In this document: positions 7,338 to 9,329 of the stretch, in pieces | Layout of the letters: each line of letters begins with the position of its first letter | Position numbering within the stretch: position 1 is the first letter of the stretch | Assembly (NCBI GenBank): GCA_937967795.1 | Contig: CALBSK010000043.1 | Span: 1-9,329 of the forward strand | Length of the DNA: 9,329 nucleotides | Source: an uncultured Alphaproteobacteria bacterium | Lineage (GTDB): Bacteria > Pseudomonadota > Alphaproteobacteria > UBA9655 | Reading direction: 5' to 3' | Notes under the pieces: generated by a model | The model's input: the letters and a program-made list of their open reading frames with translations, nothing else | What the model was told of the DNA's origin: nothing | The model's database searches: none | Made by a program: the position numbers and the translations under genes

Positions 7338-7694
7338 GGAAGATTTAAGAGGAACAGGCTTAAGGACGATTTGGCTCTTCGTCCCCACCATATCACCCTG
7401 TGCCGTATTCTTAAGAGTATACGTACATTTCCCGTAAGAATAAACGCCGGGTCCAACTTGGAGATCATCCACAGGACAAAAGTCAAGACACACAAAATCA
7501 TACCCAAATTCGTCAATCACCCACTCAAAATCCCCCTCAATAATAGGAAATTGGGTATTTGATAAAATATCGCCCACTTCTTCACTGGTAAAAGTAGGAC
7601 ACGTGAGATTCTCAGGAAGAGATAAGGTTTGCCCCCCCTTCCCTTCTAAAAAAGAGATGATTGTCCCAAGCCCTATAGCTAGTCTCAATTTCAT
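7332..7694 (-). CDS. Small exported cysteine-containing protein, unknown function
   Basis: I start the gene at ATG 7694 because a perfect AAGGAGG lies 8 bases upstream, giving 120 aa; a longer frame from 7721 would bury that site. The N-terminus (MKLRLAIGLGTIISFLEG) has a basic start and a hydrophobic core typical of a signal peptide, though no clear AxA cleavage site follows. The rest is acidic with four cysteines (LTCP, VCLDFC, GKCTY) that could form two disulfides in the periplasm. The tail TLKNTAQGDMVGTKSQIVL looks like beta strands. No family is recognised. It is convergent with the synthetase gene, with stop codons overlapping, and divergent from the large exported protein gene at 7835. 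Confidence 0.75.
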   Translation of the reverse strand: MKLRLAIGLGTIISFLEGKGGQTLSLPENLTCPTFTSEEVGDILSNTQFPIIEGDFEWVIDEFGYDFVCLDFCPVDDLQVGPGVYSYGKCTYTLKNTAQGDMVGTKSQIVLKPVPLKSSL

Positions 7695-7745
7695 ATAAAT
7701 TTCCTCCTTATTTCCCGGCAATATTTTTTTACTTTAAACGAAAAA

Positions 7746-7768
7746 AATTAATTTGAAATTAATTTGAA
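7746..7768. promoter_or_regulatory. AT-rich palindrome and tandem repeat between divergent genes
   Basis: AATTAATTT G AAATTAATT (7746-7764) is a perfect 19-bp palindrome. Overlapping it, ATTAATTTGAA is tandemly repeated (7747-7757, 7758-7768). It lies 53 bases before the leftward ATG and 67 before the rightward one. TTGAAT (7764-7769) with TAAAAT (7785-7790), spacer 15, is a possible rightward promoter partly inside it. This could be a shared operator or a nucleoid-protein site. Confidence 0.45.
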
Positions 7769-7834
7769 TAATTCCTATTTATATTAAAATATGAATAAAG
7801 AGTATTTTTTGGATTTTAGTAAGAGGTGATATTT

Positions 7835-9329
7835 ATGATGCGTAAATTTAACGTTTTAGCTACCGCTTCAATATTAAGTCTTCTTATCAATCAAGCGGAG
7901 GCAGTAAAATTTGATAAGAAGAACTCTCTTTCTGAAGATAATAATAATTTAGCTCACATTCTCTATAACAACTCAAAAAATCTTCTTGAACAAGCGCATG
8001 AGAATATTAAGGATGATAAGCTGGCATTAGAAAAGGAAGGTGATATAAAACTACAGGAAGCGCAACAAGAGCAGGACAACAAGCTAGAAGCGCTTAAAAA
8101 GGAATACCCCCAAAGAAAAAATTCAGCCGACATTGAATATATGAAATATCGATCTAAAAATCTTTCTTTAATGAAAAATAACTTGAGTTATTCACAAGAT
8201 CAAAGAGACTCCTATGCACAATGGGAAAAAGAAGCAGACGCTGCTGTGGGGAAGGAAGAGATGATTTTGTGGAAAGAAATGACTATACGAAACAATTTCG
8301 AAAAACAAAAAAAGCAAATCAAAGAGCAATACACGTTGTTATCTGATTTGAAGACGAATTTTATAGATTTTCAAAAAGCAAAAACAACCTTCCAAAAACT
8401 TTTTAATGATATCAATTCAAGAAAAGAAGAAAATGAACGTATAGCTAAGGGAAAAAATCCCAGGTTAGGCGTGCCCACTGAGGAAGACATCCTGAAAACA
8501 ATAAAGGAGGCAAATTCTTTTTTAAAAAAATTTGATGATAAAGCAACTGAAATTTTAACTAAGGGATTAAAATCGGACAAGAAAGAAAAAAGCGAAGAGG
8601 ACGTTCAAAGCAAGCAAGAGCCCTTTGTAAAAATAGACAACTTGGAACCTGATGCAGAGAAACCAGCAGCCAAGCCTTTTGCTAAAATCGATCCAAAAAG
8701 CATTGATGCTCTATTTTTTCAGTCGAAAGAGGCTATAGATTTTAATGATGAAATCGACCAGAAGATTCGTACGATACTAGAAACCTTGAAAGTTGAAGAT
8801 TTTCCCATGGAAGGGACCTCTCCTTCTCTTAAGAGTCACGTTATTAGAAGATCTTGGGATACCTATAGCCATCAGTACGCACAGAAGAAAATCGTCTTAT
8901 TTTCTGGACATACTGGCATGCACAGCAACACATACGAAACAACCCAAGGCCCCGAGTATTATATGATCGATCAGTGCTGGAATGAGGTTGACCCGGATGC
9001 CGTATTAGATGTGGCAAATGAACGCCACATGAGATACATCCCTACCGAGCAAGTTGATGAAATCGTTGCGGATGATGCCCGGTTCCTGAGTGATGAAACG
9101 ATACAATTTCTTGCCAGAACACTGAAGCCTAATGGAAAAATTGTTTTCAAGCCAGGATTCGGAAGGGGATGGCCCGCGATGGACTTCAGCATAAGGCCCG
9201 GCACGGAAGTTGATATTAATGACAATGGTCGAAGCGCTTTAGCGTCTACCGCACTATGGGGAGAGATCAACAGAACTCCCGCTCGTAAAGAAGCATTTAT
9301 TCTCAAAGCGTTGGAAAAAGCTATTCCTT
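7835..9329 (+). CDS. Exported coiled-coil protein with methyltransferase-like C-terminal part (3' end outside the window)
   Basis: The frame is open from 7835 to the window end, about 498 residues with no stop. AGAGGTGAT at 7822-7830 gives a strong ribosome site; ATG 7838 is an alternative start. Residues 1-23 form a signal peptide (basic MMRK, hydrophobic core, AEA before V24), so the product is exported through Sec. Residues about 40-190 are rich in E, K and Q and look coiled-coil. Residues about 250-300 are a charged, proline-containing linker (KPAAKPFAKIDPK). From about 345 the composition changes to a folded domain: KKIVLFSGHTG (351-361), YYMID (375-379), VDEIVAD (407-413) and LKPNGKIVFKPG (430-441). 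The last two resemble strands 4 and 5 of class I methyltransferases (the usual LKPGG turn). The canonical GxGxG cofactor loop is not evident. An enzyme-like exported effector is one reading; a decayed fold used for binding is another. Confidence 0.8.
   Translation, partial: MMRKFNVLATASILSLLINQAEAVKFDKKNSLSEDNNNLAHILYNNSKNLLEQAHENIKDDKLALEKEGDIKLQEAQQEQDNKLEALKKEYPQRKNSADIEYMKYRSKNLSLMKNNLSYSQDQRDSYAQWEKEADAAVGKEEMILWKEMTIRNNFEKQKKQIKEQYTLLSDLKTNFIDFQKAKTTFQKLFNDINSRKEENERIAKGKNPRLGVPTEEDILKTIKEANSFLKKFDDKATEILTKGLKSDKKEKSEEDVQSKQEPFVKIDNLEPDAEKPAAKPFAKIDPKSIDALFFQSKEAIDFNDEIDQKIRTILETLKVEDFPMEGTSPSLKSHVIRRSWDTYSHQYAQKKIVLFSGHTGMHSNTYETTQGPEYYMIDQCWNEVDPDAVLDVANERHMRYIPTEQVDEIVADDARFLSDETIQFLARTLKPNGKIVFKPGFGRGWPAMDFSIRPGTEVDINDNGRSALASTALWGEINRTPARKEAFILKALEKAIP

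Noticed and set aside
8371..9306. Leftward frames of 69 and 111 codons opposite the long exported protein
   Set aside because: They lie antisense to a continuous 498-codon frame with signal peptide and strong ribosome site, so they are shadows.

Overview
The window is AT-rich and gene-sparse. It looks like an alphaproteobacterium of the host-associated type (Holosporales/Rickettsiales-like is my guess). The pointers are a class I (archaeal-type) lysyl-tRNA synthetase, an alphaproteobacterial-style initiator tRNA 3' half, several decaying genes, an ISAs1-type insertion sequence and a large Sec-exported coiled-coil protein. The taxonomic placement is inference.

Left part (1 to about 4613): the right-hand portion of an integrated mobile island. 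It opens inside an ISAs1-family transposase (3' part only). Next comes a phage-like control region. A YdaS/Cro-like repressor gene reads leftward. Opposite it, a near-consensus promoter drives a 36-aa reading frame, with a 55-aa one behind it. Each of the two divergent promoters carries its own perfect inverted repeat over or beside its -10 box. A 334-base gene-free stretch holds a strong 14-bp hairpin. It is followed by an AAA_14/DUF4143 ATPase and, convergent with that, a P4-type tyrosine integrase with all catalytic residues. The integrase promoter region has an 11-bp perfect tandem repeat. The island ends at 4566-4613 in the 3' half of an initiator tRNA-fMet gene with no 5' half, which is the signature of integration into a tRNA. 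The reconstituted full tRNA should lie to the left, outside the window.

Right part (4614-9329): chromosomal-looking DNA. It starts with a gene-poor, decaying stretch: an intrinsic terminator, the N-terminal stub of a second ATPase, and a leftward gene broken by apparent frameshifts in two homopolymer runs. The intact class I lysyl-tRNA synthetase gene follows. It converges tail-to-tail, with overlapping stop codons, on a small exported cysteine-containing protein gene. From a shared AT-rich intergenic region with a 19-bp palindrome, a long rightward gene starts at 7835 and runs off the window. Its product has a signal peptide, a long charged helical region and a C-terminal part resembling a Rossmann-fold methyltransferase.

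How it fits together: the integrase, att site, repressor and small early genes form an element-maintenance module. The synthetase is housekeeping. The exported proteins at the right are candidates for host or envelope interaction, but nothing in the sequence proves that.
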